64,000 bases of DNA from an uncultured bacterium. GTDB lineage: Bacteria > Bacillota > Clostridia > Oscillospirales > Ruminococcaceae. Numbering within the stretch: position 1 is the first letter of the stretch; every line of letters starts with the position of its first letter. Below, one piece after another: positions 34,269 through 41,903 of this stretch. The position numbers were made by a program, and so were the translations under genes. Under the pieces are notes generated by a model. That model was given only the letters and a program-made list of their open reading frames with translations, ran no database searches and was not told the origin of the DNA. The stretch covers positions 31,630-95,629 of the forward strand of contig CAKXHL010000007.1 in NCBI GenBank assembly GCA_934875375.1, in the 5' to 3' direction.

Positions 34269-34308
34269 ACAAGACCGGGCAGGGAGCAATTCCCGTCCGG
34301 TCTTGTTT
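34269..34308 (+). terminator. Terminator between metG and tatD
   Basis: Imperfect 15-bp stem starting CAAGACCGG and ending CCGGTCTTG, followed by GTTTGAG. The T run is short, so partial read-through into tatD is likely. Confidence 0.55.
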
Positions 34309-34330
34309 GAGATAACAGGAGGTTTTTTCT

Positions 34331-35098
34331 TTGTATCAGAATATTTTCGATTCCCATGCCCACTATAATGGCAAGGATTTTGAAGACCGGGACGAATTGC
34401 TGCCCCGGTTGTTTTCCTCCGGCGTCTGCGGTATCATTGACGTGGCGTCATCGATGCGCTCCACCCGCCGGACAGTGGAGCTGTCCGCCCGGTATGACAC
34501 GGTTTACAGCGCGATCGGCGTGCATCCCAACGAAGTGAAGGACATGACCGATGAAGATTACGAGACGCTGCGGGAACTGTCCAAGCTGCCGAAGGTCGTG
34601 GCGATTGGTGAAATCGGATTTGATTTTTACTGGGATGCCAGTGACCGCGATACCCAGCGGGAACATTTTGAGCGACAGCTGATTCTGGCCCGGGAGCTGG
34701 ATCTGCCGGTGATCATCCACAGCCGGGATGCAGCGCAGGAGACTTATGACCTGCTGGAAAAATACCGTCCCCGCGGCGTGGTGCATTGTTATTCGGGCAG
34801 CGCCGAAATGGCGCAGGAGATTTTAAAATTAGGGATGTATATCGGCTTCACCGGCGTTGTGACTTTTAAAAATGCCAAAAAAGCAGTGAAAGCTGCCGCA
34901 GCGGTGCCAATGGACCGGCTGCTGATTGAAACTGATTGTCCGTACATGGCGCCGGAGCCGACTCGGGGTGTACGATGCGATTCTTCCATGTTGGTGCACA
35001 CCGGAAGAAAGCTGGCCGAAATAAAAGGCGTTGATTTGCAGGGCCTGTTCAATCAAACGCACCAAAATGCCTGCGAACTCTTCGGCATTTCACTGTAA
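34331..35098 (+). CDS. tatD: TatD-family metal-dependent DNase
   Basis: A 255-residue TIM-barrel hydrolase. The metal ligands lie in FDSHAHYN, GEIGFDF, PVIIHSRDA, HCYSG and ETDCPYMAPEP. ATG is absent; TTG 34331 with AGGAGG 8 bases upstream is the start. It acts as a 3'-5' DNase in DNA turnover or repair. It sits downstream of metG behind a weak hairpin and is probably co-transcribed. Confidence 0.93.
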   Translation: MYQNIFDSHAHYNGKDFEDRDELLPRLFSSGVCGIIDVASSMRSTRRTVELSARYDTVYSAIGVHPNEVKDMTDEDYETLRELSKLPKVVAIGEIGFDFYWDASDRDTQREHFERQLILARELDLPVIIHSRDAAQETYDLLEKYRPRGVVHCYSGSAEMAQEILKLGMYIGFTGVVTFKNAKKAVKAAAAVPMDRLLIETDCPYMAPEPTRGVRCDSSMLVHTGRKLAEIKGVDLQGLFNQTHQNACELFGISL

Positions 35099-35132
35099 CG
35101 GGGCATTGCCATGAACGGTGTGGGAGGTTTGG

Positions 35133-35162
35133 TTGACAAAAGCTCTTTGAACGTGCTATATT
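35133..35162 (+). promoter_or_regulatory. Promoter of the ABC-F leader transcript
   Basis: Consensus TTGACA (35133-35138), 18-bp spacer, TATATT (35157-35162). Transcription should begin near 35169, giving a leader of about 240 nt. Confidence 0.8.
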
Positions 35163-35194
35163 GCTAGCAGAAAATAAAGTTGGGAGAGGATAAG

Positions 35195-35218
35195 ATGCGT
35201 AAACTTTCTTGCAGATAA
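35195..35218 (+). CDS. Leader peptide MRKLSCR (7 codons)
   Basis: ATG 35195 is preceded by GGGAGAGG at ideal distance and the frame stops at TAA 35216. Codons 4-7 (CTT TCT TGC AG) coincide with an 11-nt segment that can pair with two later segments of the leader. Antibiotic-resistance genes of the ABC-F and Erm classes are often controlled by such uORFs, on which drug-stalled ribosomes change RNA folding. Confidence 0.7.
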   Translation: MRKLSCR

Positions 35219-35352
35219 AAACAGGGTGGCGGTTGAACGCGGCGGTGCCGCTGTGTTTGGCTTGCCTGTTGCAGGAAAGAGCGCGCGCTTATCGTAGAAA
35301 CGGGGAATCTCCCTGCGTTTTTAGCAGGAGAGGGCCGTTCCTTTATTTTGGC

Positions 35353-35389
35353 AGGCTGCAAGAATCTTTCTTGCAGCCTTTTGTATTTT
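35353..35389 (+). terminator. Intrinsic terminator of the ABC-F leader
   Basis: Perfect 11-bp stem AGGCTGCAAGA / TCTTGCAGCCT with a 5-nt loop and a T-rich tail, 20 bp upstream of the ABC-F start codon. Confidence 0.88.
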
Positions 35390-35408
35390 GCCATAGGGGG
35401 GAATGTGC

Positions 35409-36872
35409 ATGAGTTTAATTTCGGTTCATCATTTGACTTTTGGATACGAAGGAAGCTACGATACCATCTTGGAAGATGTATCCTTTTCGCTGGATACCAA
35501 CTGGAAAACCGGGCTCATTGGCCGCAACGGCCGGGGCAAGACCACTTTTTTAAAGCTTTTGATGGGGGAATACTCTTACGAAGGGTCGATTACAGCCAGT
35601 ACGGCTTTCGATTATTTCCCTTTTCTTCCGCCGGATTTGTCAGCCACAACGTTGGATGTGGCCAACGCAGTCTGTCCGGATTGTGAATACTGGCAGCTGG
35701 TGCGGGAACTATCACTGCTGCGGGTAGAGGAGGAAGTATTGTACCGGTCTTTTGAAACGCTCAGTCATGGGGAACGGACAAAAGTCCTTTTGGCCGCGCT
35801 GTTTCTCCACGAAAACCATTTTTTGCTGATCGACGAGCCGACCAACCATCTGGATGCGGCGGGCCGGCGGCTGTTGGGCAATTATCTGGCGGGCAAAGAG
35901 GGTTTTATTCTGGTTTCGCACGACCGCTCTTTTCTGGATCGGTGTACCGATCACATTTTGGCGATTAACCGTTCGGATATCCAGGTGCAAAGGGGGAATT
36001 TTTCATCCTGGTGGGAAAATAAGCGCCAGCAGGATCAGCTGGAATTGGAGCAAAACCAGCGGCTAAAAGGGGAAATTCGCCGGTTGGATCAGTCGGCCCG
36101 GCAAAAAGCAAACTGGTCGGATCAGGTGGAAAAGGCCAAAATCGGTGCAGCGGATAAGGGCTATGTGGGGCATAAAGCCGCGAAAATGATGAAACGGGCC
36201 AAAGCGGTAGAAGCCCGGTGGGAAAAGGCGATACAGGAGAAGGAAAAGCTTTTGCGGAACATCGAAAAGGTAGATCCGCTGGTACTGCGCCCCTTGCGCT
36301 ACCACGTGGATTCATTGGTCCGTCTGGAGAAGGTAACGGTCTTTTACGGAGGAAAAAAGGCGTTGGGACCGGTATCCCTTTCGGTGGAAAGGGGGGAGCG
36401 GGTGGCTTTGCGAGGCAAAAACGGCTGTGGGAAATCCACGCTGCTGAAGCTAATCCAGCAGGAGCCGCTGGATTATACCGGCACGCAGCAGATTCCTGCC
36501 GGATTGATTCTTTCGACTGTGCCGCAGGACCCTTCTTTTTTGCAGGGGGACCTGCGCGAATTTGTCCGGCGCGAAGGGCTGGATGAAAGCTTGTTTAAGG
36601 CGGTTTTACGGAAGCTGGAATTTTCCCGCGCCCAGTTTGATAAAGCGATGCAGCATTTCAGCGCAGGTCAGAAGAAAAAAGTACTGCTGGCGAAAAGCCT
36701 GTGCCAAAGTGCGCATCTATATCTGTGGGATGAGCCGCTCAACTATATTGACCTTTTTTCCCGTATGCAGATAGAACAGTTGATTTTAGACTATGAGCCA
36801 ACCCTTTTGTTTGTAGAGCATGACGAGGCATTTACCCAAAAAATTGCGACCCGGATCGTAGAATTGGGATAA
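35409..36872 (+). CDS. ABC-F ribosome protection protein, Lsa/Vga-like
   Basis: A 487-residue soluble protein with two ATPase domains and no membrane segments. Domain 1 has DTNWKTGLIGRNGRGKTT (typical wording of the Lsa/Vga group), signature LSHGE and LIDEPTNHLD. A long charged inter-domain linker follows (about 185-285). Domain 2 has GKNGCGKST, FSAGQ and LWDEPLNYID. Family members bind the ribosomal E site and dislodge lincosamides, streptogramin A and pleuromutilins. I chose ATG 35409, 7 bases after AGGGGGG, over ATG 35403. The attenuator leader supports a drug-inducible role. Confidence 0.88.
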   Translation: MSLISVHHLTFGYEGSYDTILEDVSFSLDTNWKTGLIGRNGRGKTTFLKLLMGEYSYEGSITASTAFDYFPFLPPDLSATTLDVANAVCPDCEYWQLVRELSLLRVEEEVLYRSFETLSHGERTKVLLAALFLHENHFLLIDEPTNHLDAAGRRLLGNYLAGKEGFILVSHDRSFLDRCTDHILAINRSDIQVQRGNFSSWWENKRQQDQLELEQNQRLKGEIRRLDQSARQKANWSDQVEKAKIGAADKGYVGHKAAKMMKRAKAVEARWEKAIQEKEKLLRNIEKVDPLVLRPLRYHVDSLVRLEKVTVFYGGKKALGPVSLSVERGERVALRGKNGCGKSTLLKLIQQEPLDYTGTQQIPAGLILSTVPQDPSFLQGDLREFVRREGLDESLFKAVLRKLEFSRAQFDKAMQHFSAGQKKKVLLAKSLCQSAHLYLWDEPLNYIDLFSRMQIEQLILDYEPTLLFVEHDEAFTQKIATRIVELG

Positions 36873-36974
36873 AAACGTCTGGGCTGGCTGATTGGCGATA
36901 TCAGGCTTTCTGTTCCAAGCGCCTTTCGACCATCTTCCATAAACAATTGCTTGCGCAGCTCTGTGCTGTGAAGG

Positions 36975-37011
36975 CAAAACCCCCGCAAAGATTTTCTTCG
37001 CGGGGGTTTTG
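36975..37011. terminator. Bidirectional terminator
   Basis: CAAAACCCCCGC / GCGGGGGTTTTG stem between the convergent ABC-F gene and the gene ending at 37044. Confidence 0.85.
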
Positions 37012-37043
37012 TGTGAGACGATGTTGTTTTGAGATTATTTTGG

Positions 37044-37751
37044 TCAGCCGTTTATCTGGGCGCCACCCCATTCCACAACAGTAAAACCGGTGCGGATGAA
37101 GGGCTCCAACTGCTGCGGTTCCATTTCTATCGGTTCGTCCAGCGGCTGATAAGCCATAAAGACCCGCAATATGCTGTCCGGCGCCGGCGAGATATCCAGT
37201 CTAGCCAAATCGGTATACGCTTCCTGCTGGAAGCTGATGAGATTATATGGATGATCCTGCATCAGCGGCATCCAGTAGACGATGAATTCATTGTATTCCC
37301 GGGGCGTCAAGCCCAGAAAAGCCAGTTTTTCCTGTAAAAAGTCCTTGGTATCTTCTCCTTTTACCACAAAACCTTTGGATAGATCATATGCGCCGGGACA
37401 TGTGCCCTCCCAAAACAGGTAAGAGTATTCCCGACCATCAAACCGGTCGTATAAAGTGCCGTCGGGCATAGCCATGACCTGCCAGCCGTTCCGGTAATCG
37501 GGATAGGTAGCGGTCAGTTCGCCGTCGTAGTCCAGCTTGACGGCCACTTCGGTTTTTTCTTCCGGATACAGATAGATGACCGGTTTCCCCATCGGCACTA
37601 GTTTATGGACCTGCTGGTTATTGATGATTTCCTGTTGGTGCAGCAGATCCTCCCGGGTTTTATGGCTGCCGGAATAAGCGGACGCGCCGAAAATTGCACC
37701 CAACACGCCAAAAATCAAAAGGATTGGCCAAATTTTCCCCCAAACTTTCAC
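37044..37751 (-). CDS. Membrane-anchored or secreted hypothetical protein (235 aa)
   Basis: The N-terminal 25 residues are a membrane anchor or signal (IWPILLIFGVLGAIFGASAY). The rest is an extracytoplasmic domain with conserved-looking segments PVIYLYPEEKTEVAVKL, GREYSYLFWEGT, DLSKGFVVKGEDT and EYNEFIVYWMP, as seen in uncharacterised Clostridial proteins. No catalytic motif was recognised. ATG 37751 follows GGGAGG. A 26-residue peptide gene with a near copy of its anchor lies upstream on the same strand. Confidence 0.75.
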   Translation of the reverse strand: MKVWGKIWPILLIFGVLGAIFGASAYSGSHKTREDLLHQQEIINNQQVHKLVPMGKPVIYLYPEEKTEVAVKLDYDGELTATYPDYRNGWQVMAMPDGTLYDRFDGREYSYLFWEGTCPGAYDLSKGFVVKGEDTKDFLQEKLAFLGLTPREYNEFIVYWMPLMQDHPYNLISFQQEAYTDLARLDISPAPDSILRVFMAYQPLDEPIEMEPQQLEPFIRTGFTVVEWGGAQING

Positions 37752-37775
37752 GCTTTACACCTCCCGATGAAAAAC

Positions 37776-37816
37776 CAAAAAGGAACCAGCTGTTTTGCGC
37801 AGCAGATTCCTTTTTG
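37776..37816 (-). terminator. Hairpin between the 26-aa peptide and the downstream gene
   Basis: AAAAAGGAA...TTCCTTTTT stem with an internal GCTG/CAGC pair and a T-rich tail on the minus strand. It would end or attenuate the transcript from the upstream promoter before the 235-residue gene. Confidence 0.6.
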
Positions 37817-37891
37817 CATCATTTTTTCCGCCGCTTTTCTATGCAGAAAAACTGTCCCGTTAGCGGCAAAGAAAACAGGTGTTTGTGCCGC

Positions 37892-37972
37892 CTAGTGAGC
37901 GGAAGCAACAAAGATCAAAATCAGCACACCAAAGACCAGCAGAATCGGCCAAGCTTTTTCCCATAAAGTCAT
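37892..37972 (-). CDS. 26-residue hydrophobic peptide, similar to N-terminus of the neighbour
   Basis: ATG 37972 is preceded by AGGAGG and by a strong promoter (38019-38047). The product begins MTLWEKAWPILLVFG and is one transmembrane helix ending VASAH, stop TAG. It matches the first 26 residues of the 235-residue protein (both share WPILL-FGVL and the ASA end). A promoter, an RBS and a following hairpin make it a likely genuine micro-gene rather than debris, though a duplicated and truncated paralogue is an alternative. Confidence 0.6.
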   Translation of the reverse strand: MTLWEKAWPILLVFGVLILIFVASAH

Positions 37973-38018
37973 TTGTCATACCTCCTGAATGGTAGTGAAT
38001 CCATAATTGATTGCTTAA

Positions 38019-38047
38019 ATTATAACGCGTAACACGAAAAATGTCCA
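38019..38047 (-). promoter_or_regulatory. Promoter of the 26-aa peptide gene
   Basis: Minus-strand TGGACA (38042-38047), 17-bp spacer, TATAAT (38019-38024). Confidence 0.75.
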
Positions 38048-38118
38048 GATTCCAAAAGAGGAATGCGGAAATATTCTACATTATCACTAAAAACAAGCGG
38101 AATTTTTGGCTATAAAGA

Positions 38119-38158
38119 GAGGAAGCCGGATACTGAAATTTTGTATCCGGCTTCCTGA
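38119..38158 (-). terminator. Terminator of the C-S lyase gene
   Basis: Perfect AGGAAGCCGGATAC / GTATCCGGCTTCCT stem, 80 bp after the stop codon, followed by CTCTTTAT on the minus strand. Confidence 0.7.
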
Positions 38159-38238
38159 AAAAGAGTTCTTTGTTTTTTTGACTAATATGCCGGGACTGCC
38201 GGCGGTACCGGCATAAATGAATGGAAAATGGGACCGGT

Positions 38239-39456
38239 TTATTTTTTGTTGAACACGTATTTGTCCAAACGTTCCATCATCTGCTCCACCGTCAGGCGCG
38301 GGCAGGCAAAGTTGATCCGGACATGATGTTCGGCGTGGAATGCACGGCCGTCGCTGACAAGAACACCGCACCAAGCCATATCATCCAGCATTTCGTCCAT
38401 GGTCTTTCCAGTGTTTTCCAGCCATTCAGTGCAATCCATCAGCGCAACATAAGCGCCTTCATTGACTGTAAATTTTACTCCATGGAAATGTCTCTTACAA
38501 TAATCCTCACAGTATTGCATATTGCCGCGGATATAAGCGCACAGCTCGTCAACCCAATCGGCGCCGCCTTCATATCCGCCGATCAGCGCATAGGTGGACA
38601 TAATGTTGTGGCTGTTGTAGTGCGACAGGCTTTCCGTTTTCAAAACTTTTTCGCGCAAATCGTCGCGGTAAATGATGTGGTAGGAACCAACCAGACCAGC
38701 CAGGTTAAAGGTTTTGGACGGGGCATAGAATGCGCAGGTAATGCGTTTCGCCAAATCAGATACAGACTGGGTGGGAATGTGCTTTTTGCCTTCTCCGATC
38801 ATAAAGTCCGCCCAGATCTCGTCCGAGATAACAGTAATGCCATATTTCGCCATCAAATCAATATAATCGCTGATTTCTTCTTTGGTCCAAACGCGGCCGG
38901 TGGGGTTGTGCGGGTTGCAGAAGATTGCCACACGGATACCTTTTTCCTGGATTTTTTTCTCCATATCCGCAAAATCCATGCGGTAAACACCGTTTTCGTC
39001 CTGTACCAGAGGAGAGGAAACGATGTCCATATCATTTGTTTTGAGTACGCCGGTAAATCCGACATAGGTGGGAGAATGAACCAGGATCGGGTCACCGGGC
39101 TTCGTCAAGGTGTGCAGCACAGCAGCTACGCCGCCGAGTACGCCGTTTTCATAGCCGATATGTTCTTTTTTCAGGCCAGTCACGCCGAAACGCTCCTTCT
39201 GCCATTTGAAAATCGCATTGAAATAGCGATCCGGATCGCCGTAATAACCGAACAGGGGGTGGTTCAAACGTTCCTGCATTGCCTCTACAACCGATGGGGC
39301 AGTGGCAAAATCCATATCCGCAATCCACATGGGCAGAGGGGTAAAATTGGGATCGGTTTTGCGGGGCGCCATGGGATTGACATCCCATTTGATGGCGTTA
39401 TGACCAGCGCGTTCCCAAACTTTGTCGAAATTATACTTTCCCATTTGTATTGACAC
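38239..39456 (-). CDS. PatB/MalY-type PLP-dependent C-S lyase (cystathionine beta-lyase)
   Basis: A 405-residue fold-type I PLP enzyme. N-terminal segment PLPMWIADMDFATAP, FCNPHNPTGRVW, SDEIWADFM and the PLP lysine in APSKTFNLAGL are characteristic of PatB/MalY C-S lyases. The reaction is probably cystathionine or cysteine-conjugate cleavage to a thiol, pyruvate and ammonia. The start is uncertain: GTG 39456 lies 2 bases from AAAGG and ATG 39444 lies 14 bases from it. Monocistronic, with a terminator downstream. Confidence 0.9.
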   Translation of the reverse strand: MSIQMGKYNFDKVWERAGHNAIKWDVNPMAPRKTDPNFTPLPMWIADMDFATAPSVVEAMQERLNHPLFGYYGDPDRYFNAIFKWQKERFGVTGLKKEHIGYENGVLGGVAAVLHTLTKPGDPILVHSPTYVGFTGVLKTNDMDIVSSPLVQDENGVYRMDFADMEKKIQEKGIRVAIFCNPHNPTGRVWTKEEISDYIDLMAKYGITVISDEIWADFMIGEGKKHIPTQSVSDLAKRITCAFYAPSKTFNLAGLVGSYHIIYRDDLREKVLKTESLSHYNSHNIMSTYALIGGYEGGADWVDELCAYIRGNMQYCEDYCKRHFHGVKFTVNEGAYVALMDCTEWLENTGKTMDEMLDDMAWCGVLVSDGRAFHAEHHVRINFACPRLTVEQMMERLDKYVFNKK

Positions 39457-39720
39457 AACCTTTCTAAGAATAAAAATACTTTTTTGAATAAACCAGATTA
39501 AATTTTATCAGATTTTATATCTGTTGTAAAGGAAAGGTTGTTCGAATTGACAAAAACATGAATTAAACCAATTTGTATTAGTACAGTTTTCCTAAAAAAA
39601 CAAAAAATTATCGATGATTGGTCGAAAAAATATCCTTGGTCGGGAATTGTTCAAACTATCTAAACCAATGGGCTTTCCAAGAGGAAGAATCGGCCTTTTT
39701 CCTGATTTTTGAAGCGGCAC

Positions 39721-39750
39721 TTGACAAGGAGGCCGTCTGTTTGATATACT
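39721..39750 (+). promoter_or_regulatory. Promoter of the lysine-riboswitch transcript
   Basis: Consensus TTGACA (39721-39726), 18-bp spacer, TATACT (39745-39750), directly upstream of the aptamer. The interval 39457-39720 holds no supportable gene. Confidence 0.85.
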
Positions 39751-39755
39751 CAGCG

Positions 39756-39932
39756 CAAAGTTGATAGAGGCGCAGTGATAAGAGTACCCGGCGGAGAAGA
39801 CGTTCCGCGATGTCGGGGAAAGGGTTAACTGCCGAAGCAGGCATTCCAGGTATGGGTGTCTGTTGGGCTCAATGTGAAAATCATTGAGACTCCTGCTTCC
39901 GGAATACCGGCGGCAGAGGCGCTATCGAATGC
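39756..39932 (+). promoter_or_regulatory. Lysine riboswitch (L box)
   Basis: Aptamer elements in order: GATAGAGGCGC at the 5' side of P1 (39762-39772), GGGGAAAGGGTTAA followed by CTGCCGAAGC, TGTTGGGC, and AGAGGCGCTATCGAAT closing P1. These are the conserved junction sequences of the lysine aptamer. It is followed by two terminators and then an NhaC-family gene, so it should lower expression when lysine is plentiful. Confidence 0.88.
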
Positions 39933-39947
39933 TCCTTTCCGGATCCG

Positions 39948-39979
39948 AAAGGCTGTATCGATGCGGTACAGCCTTTTTT
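39948..39979 (+). terminator. First terminator of the lysine riboswitch
   Basis: AAAGGCTGTATCG pairs with CGGTACAGCCTTT with a 3-nt loop and ends in a T run. It is the expected expression platform right after the aptamer. Confidence 0.85.
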
Positions 39980-39994
39980 GATGGCTGTACCGTC

Positions 39995-40033
39995 AAAAAC
40001 GCCCGTCAACTCAGGTTGATTGGGCGTTTTTGT
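39995..40033 (+). terminator. Second, tandem terminator in the riboswitch leader
   Basis: AAAAACGCCC pairs with GGGCGTTTTT, with an inner TCAAC/GTTGA helix and T run, 33 bp before the NhaC-family start codon. Confidence 0.75.
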
Positions 40034-40065
40034 GTCTCCTATCATCCATGAAAGGAGTTTTTGTA

Positions 40066-41634
40066 ATGGAATCTGTATCGGTTGGACTTTGGTCGGTACT
40101 GCCGCCGCTGGTTGCGATTGTGCTGGCTCTGTTGACCAAAGAAGTGATCTTTTCGCTGGCCTGCGGCATTTTTTCCGGCGCGGTTATTTATGCAGTGGCG
40201 GCGAATCTCGGCGTTGCGGGCGTGTTTTCCAGCGTGTCTGATCTGATGATTGAAAAAATGGGCGGAAATGCGGCTTTGCTGTTGTTTGTTGTTCTGCTGG
40301 GAGCCTTGGTTGCGGTGATTACCAAAGCCGGCGGTTCCGCAGCATACGGCAGCTGGGCTGCCGGCAAACTGCGTTCTGGCACCAGCGCGCAGCTTGCCAC
40401 CGGTTTTTTGGGCTGCCTGATTTTTATTGACGACTATTTTAACTGCTTTACCGTTGGCACGGTGATGCGCCCGGTCACAGATAAGAATAAAGTGTCCCGG
40501 GAAAAACTGGCATATCTCATCGATGCCACTGCAGCTCCCGTCTGTATCATCGCCCCGATTTCCTCATGGGCAGCGTCGGTCATTTCCTACTACCCCACCG
40601 ACGGTACAATGACCGGCATGCAGGCGTTTTTGCGGGCAATCCCCATGAATTTGTATGCGATTTTGAGCATTGTGATGGTATTTTGGCTGTGCATTCGGAA
40701 AAAGGGGGACTTTGGCCCCATGGCGGCGGCACAGCGCCGGGCAGAAGAACAGGGCTTGCAGAATTTGATGGAAAGGGGAGAGCAGCCTTCTTCCAAAGGC
40801 CGGGTATTGGATCTGGTAATTCCGATTGCAGCGCTGATTGTGTTTTCGATTTTTTCCATGCTGTATTATGGCGGCTACTGGAACGGCGAAGGTTTGAGCC
40901 TGTTTGACGCATTCGGCGCGACAGATGCCGGTACTGCCCTGGCGATGGCGAGCCTTCTTTCCCTGATCGTGGCGTTTTTGCTGTTTGTTCCCCGCCGGCT
41001 TTTGAGTTTCCGGGAATTTTTCCAGGGCATCGTCAGCGGCATTCAAACGATGGTACCCGCTTGTGTGATTCTGACTTTAGCCTGGACGATCAGCGGCGTT
41101 TGCCGGGATCTGCTCGCTACCGGAGATTATGTGGCGGGAGTTGTGGCGGCGTCCAATATGCCGGTGATGCTGATCCCGGCCATTATGTTCGGCGTGTCTG
41201 CCATGCTTTCTTTCGCCACCGGCACCTCTTGGGGGACTTTCGGCATTCTGATTCCCATCATCGTTTCCGTCTGCGAGACAGCGGCTCCGGAATTGACCGT
41301 CACTGCGCTGTCGGCGATTTTGGCCGGTTCGGTATTCGGCGACCATTGCTCGCCGATTTCGGATACCACCATCATGTCCTCCACCGGCGCAGGATGCGCC
41401 CACATTGACCATGTATCCACCCAGCTGCCCTATTCGTTGACCGTTGCATCGGTCTGTGTGGCGGGCTATCTGGTTGCCGGGTTCTCGGCGGGTTTGGGAT
41501 TTGGCACAAGTCTGCTGATTACCGACGTGATTTCCCTGCTTTTGCTGGCCGTTCTGCTGTTGGCTCTGCCGAAAATCTGGAGTGGTGAGAAAAAAGCAGT
41601 TCAAAAAACGCCCGCGCTTGCGGCGCAAAAATAA
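40066..41634 (+). CDS. NhaC-family transporter under lysine riboswitch (putative lysine transporter)
   Basis: A 522-residue membrane protein with about 12 helices. Family motifs include LIFIDDYFNCFTVGTVMRPVTD, IISPISSWAAS-like APISSWAASVISYY, ATGTSWGTFGILIPI and FGDHCSPISDTTIMSS. The fold is that of NhaC sodium/proton antiporters, but the lysine riboswitch upstream indicates a lysine transporter (LysW-like group). ATG 40066 follows AAAGGAG. A paralogue lies at 43-44.6 kb without this leader. Transport direction is not readable from sequence; control by lysine depletion suggests uptake. Confidence 0.88.
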   Translation: MESVSVGLWSVLPPLVAIVLALLTKEVIFSLACGIFSGAVIYAVAANLGVAGVFSSVSDLMIEKMGGNAALLLFVVLLGALVAVITKAGGSAAYGSWAAGKLRSGTSAQLATGFLGCLIFIDDYFNCFTVGTVMRPVTDKNKVSREKLAYLIDATAAPVCIIAPISSWAASVISYYPTDGTMTGMQAFLRAIPMNLYAILSIVMVFWLCIRKKGDFGPMAAAQRRAEEQGLQNLMERGEQPSSKGRVLDLVIPIAALIVFSIFSMLYYGGYWNGEGLSLFDAFGATDAGTALAMASLLSLIVAFLLFVPRRLLSFREFFQGIVSGIQTMVPACVILTLAWTISGVCRDLLATGDYVAGVVAASNMPVMLIPAIMFGVSAMLSFATGTSWGTFGILIPIIVSVCETAAPELTVTALSAILAGSVFGDHCSPISDTTIMSSTGAGCAHIDHVSTQLPYSLTVASVCVAGYLVAGFSAGLGFGTSLLITDVISLLLLAVLLLALPKIWSGEKKAVQKTPALAAQK

Positions 41635-41716
41635 AACAGCACCCCAGTCGGTTTCTCCGTGGTTTGGGCCATTGGCAATGCGGTTGTCTGCTGGGCAACA
41701 AAATGGCGAAACCGGA

Positions 41717-41755
41717 AAAAAGCTGCCCTGCCTTGTGTCAGAGCAGCTTTTGCTT
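41717..41755 (+). terminator. Terminator after the riboswitch-controlled transporter
   Basis: AAAAGCTGC...GCAGCTTTT stem with a T-rich tail, 83 bp after the stop codon. Confidence 0.7.
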
Positions 41756-41903
41756 TAGCGTTTCCCGCATCTGAAAAAACACCGGTTTCCCATAGGATTT
41801 TTTCGCAAAAAAGATAGAAAAAGCGCTTGCAAAAGAAAAATCCGCAGAGTATCGTAAAAAATATATGCCTTACAATTTTTGGTTTGATCAGGAGGGAACG
41901 CCA

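Larger units (their letters stand above)
35195..35402 (+). promoter_or_regulatory. Putative uORF-dependent transcription attenuator
   Basis: Four segments are visible: 1 (35204-35214, CTTTCTTGCAG, inside the uORF), 2 (35269-35279, TTGCAGGAAAG), 3 (35353-35363, AGGCTGCAAGA) and 4 (35366-35376). Segment 4 is identical to segment 1. Pairs 1:2 (11 bp with two G-U) plus 3:4 (terminator) give the off state. When a ribosome covers 1, segment 2 is free to compete for 4. Segment 1 can also pair with 3. A further hairpin sits at 35299-35339. Confidence 0.7.

Noticed and set aside
35221..35260. T-box-like AGGGTGGC...AACGCGG in the ABC-F leader
   Set aside because: The two halves are interrupted by extra bases, no Stem I or specifier is visible, and the downstream gene is not amino-acid related; the uORF model explains the leader better.
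38221..39453. 410-codon plus-strand frame opposite the C-S lyase
   Set aside because: Exact antisense of a strongly supported PLP enzyme; the open frame is a by-product of its codon usage.
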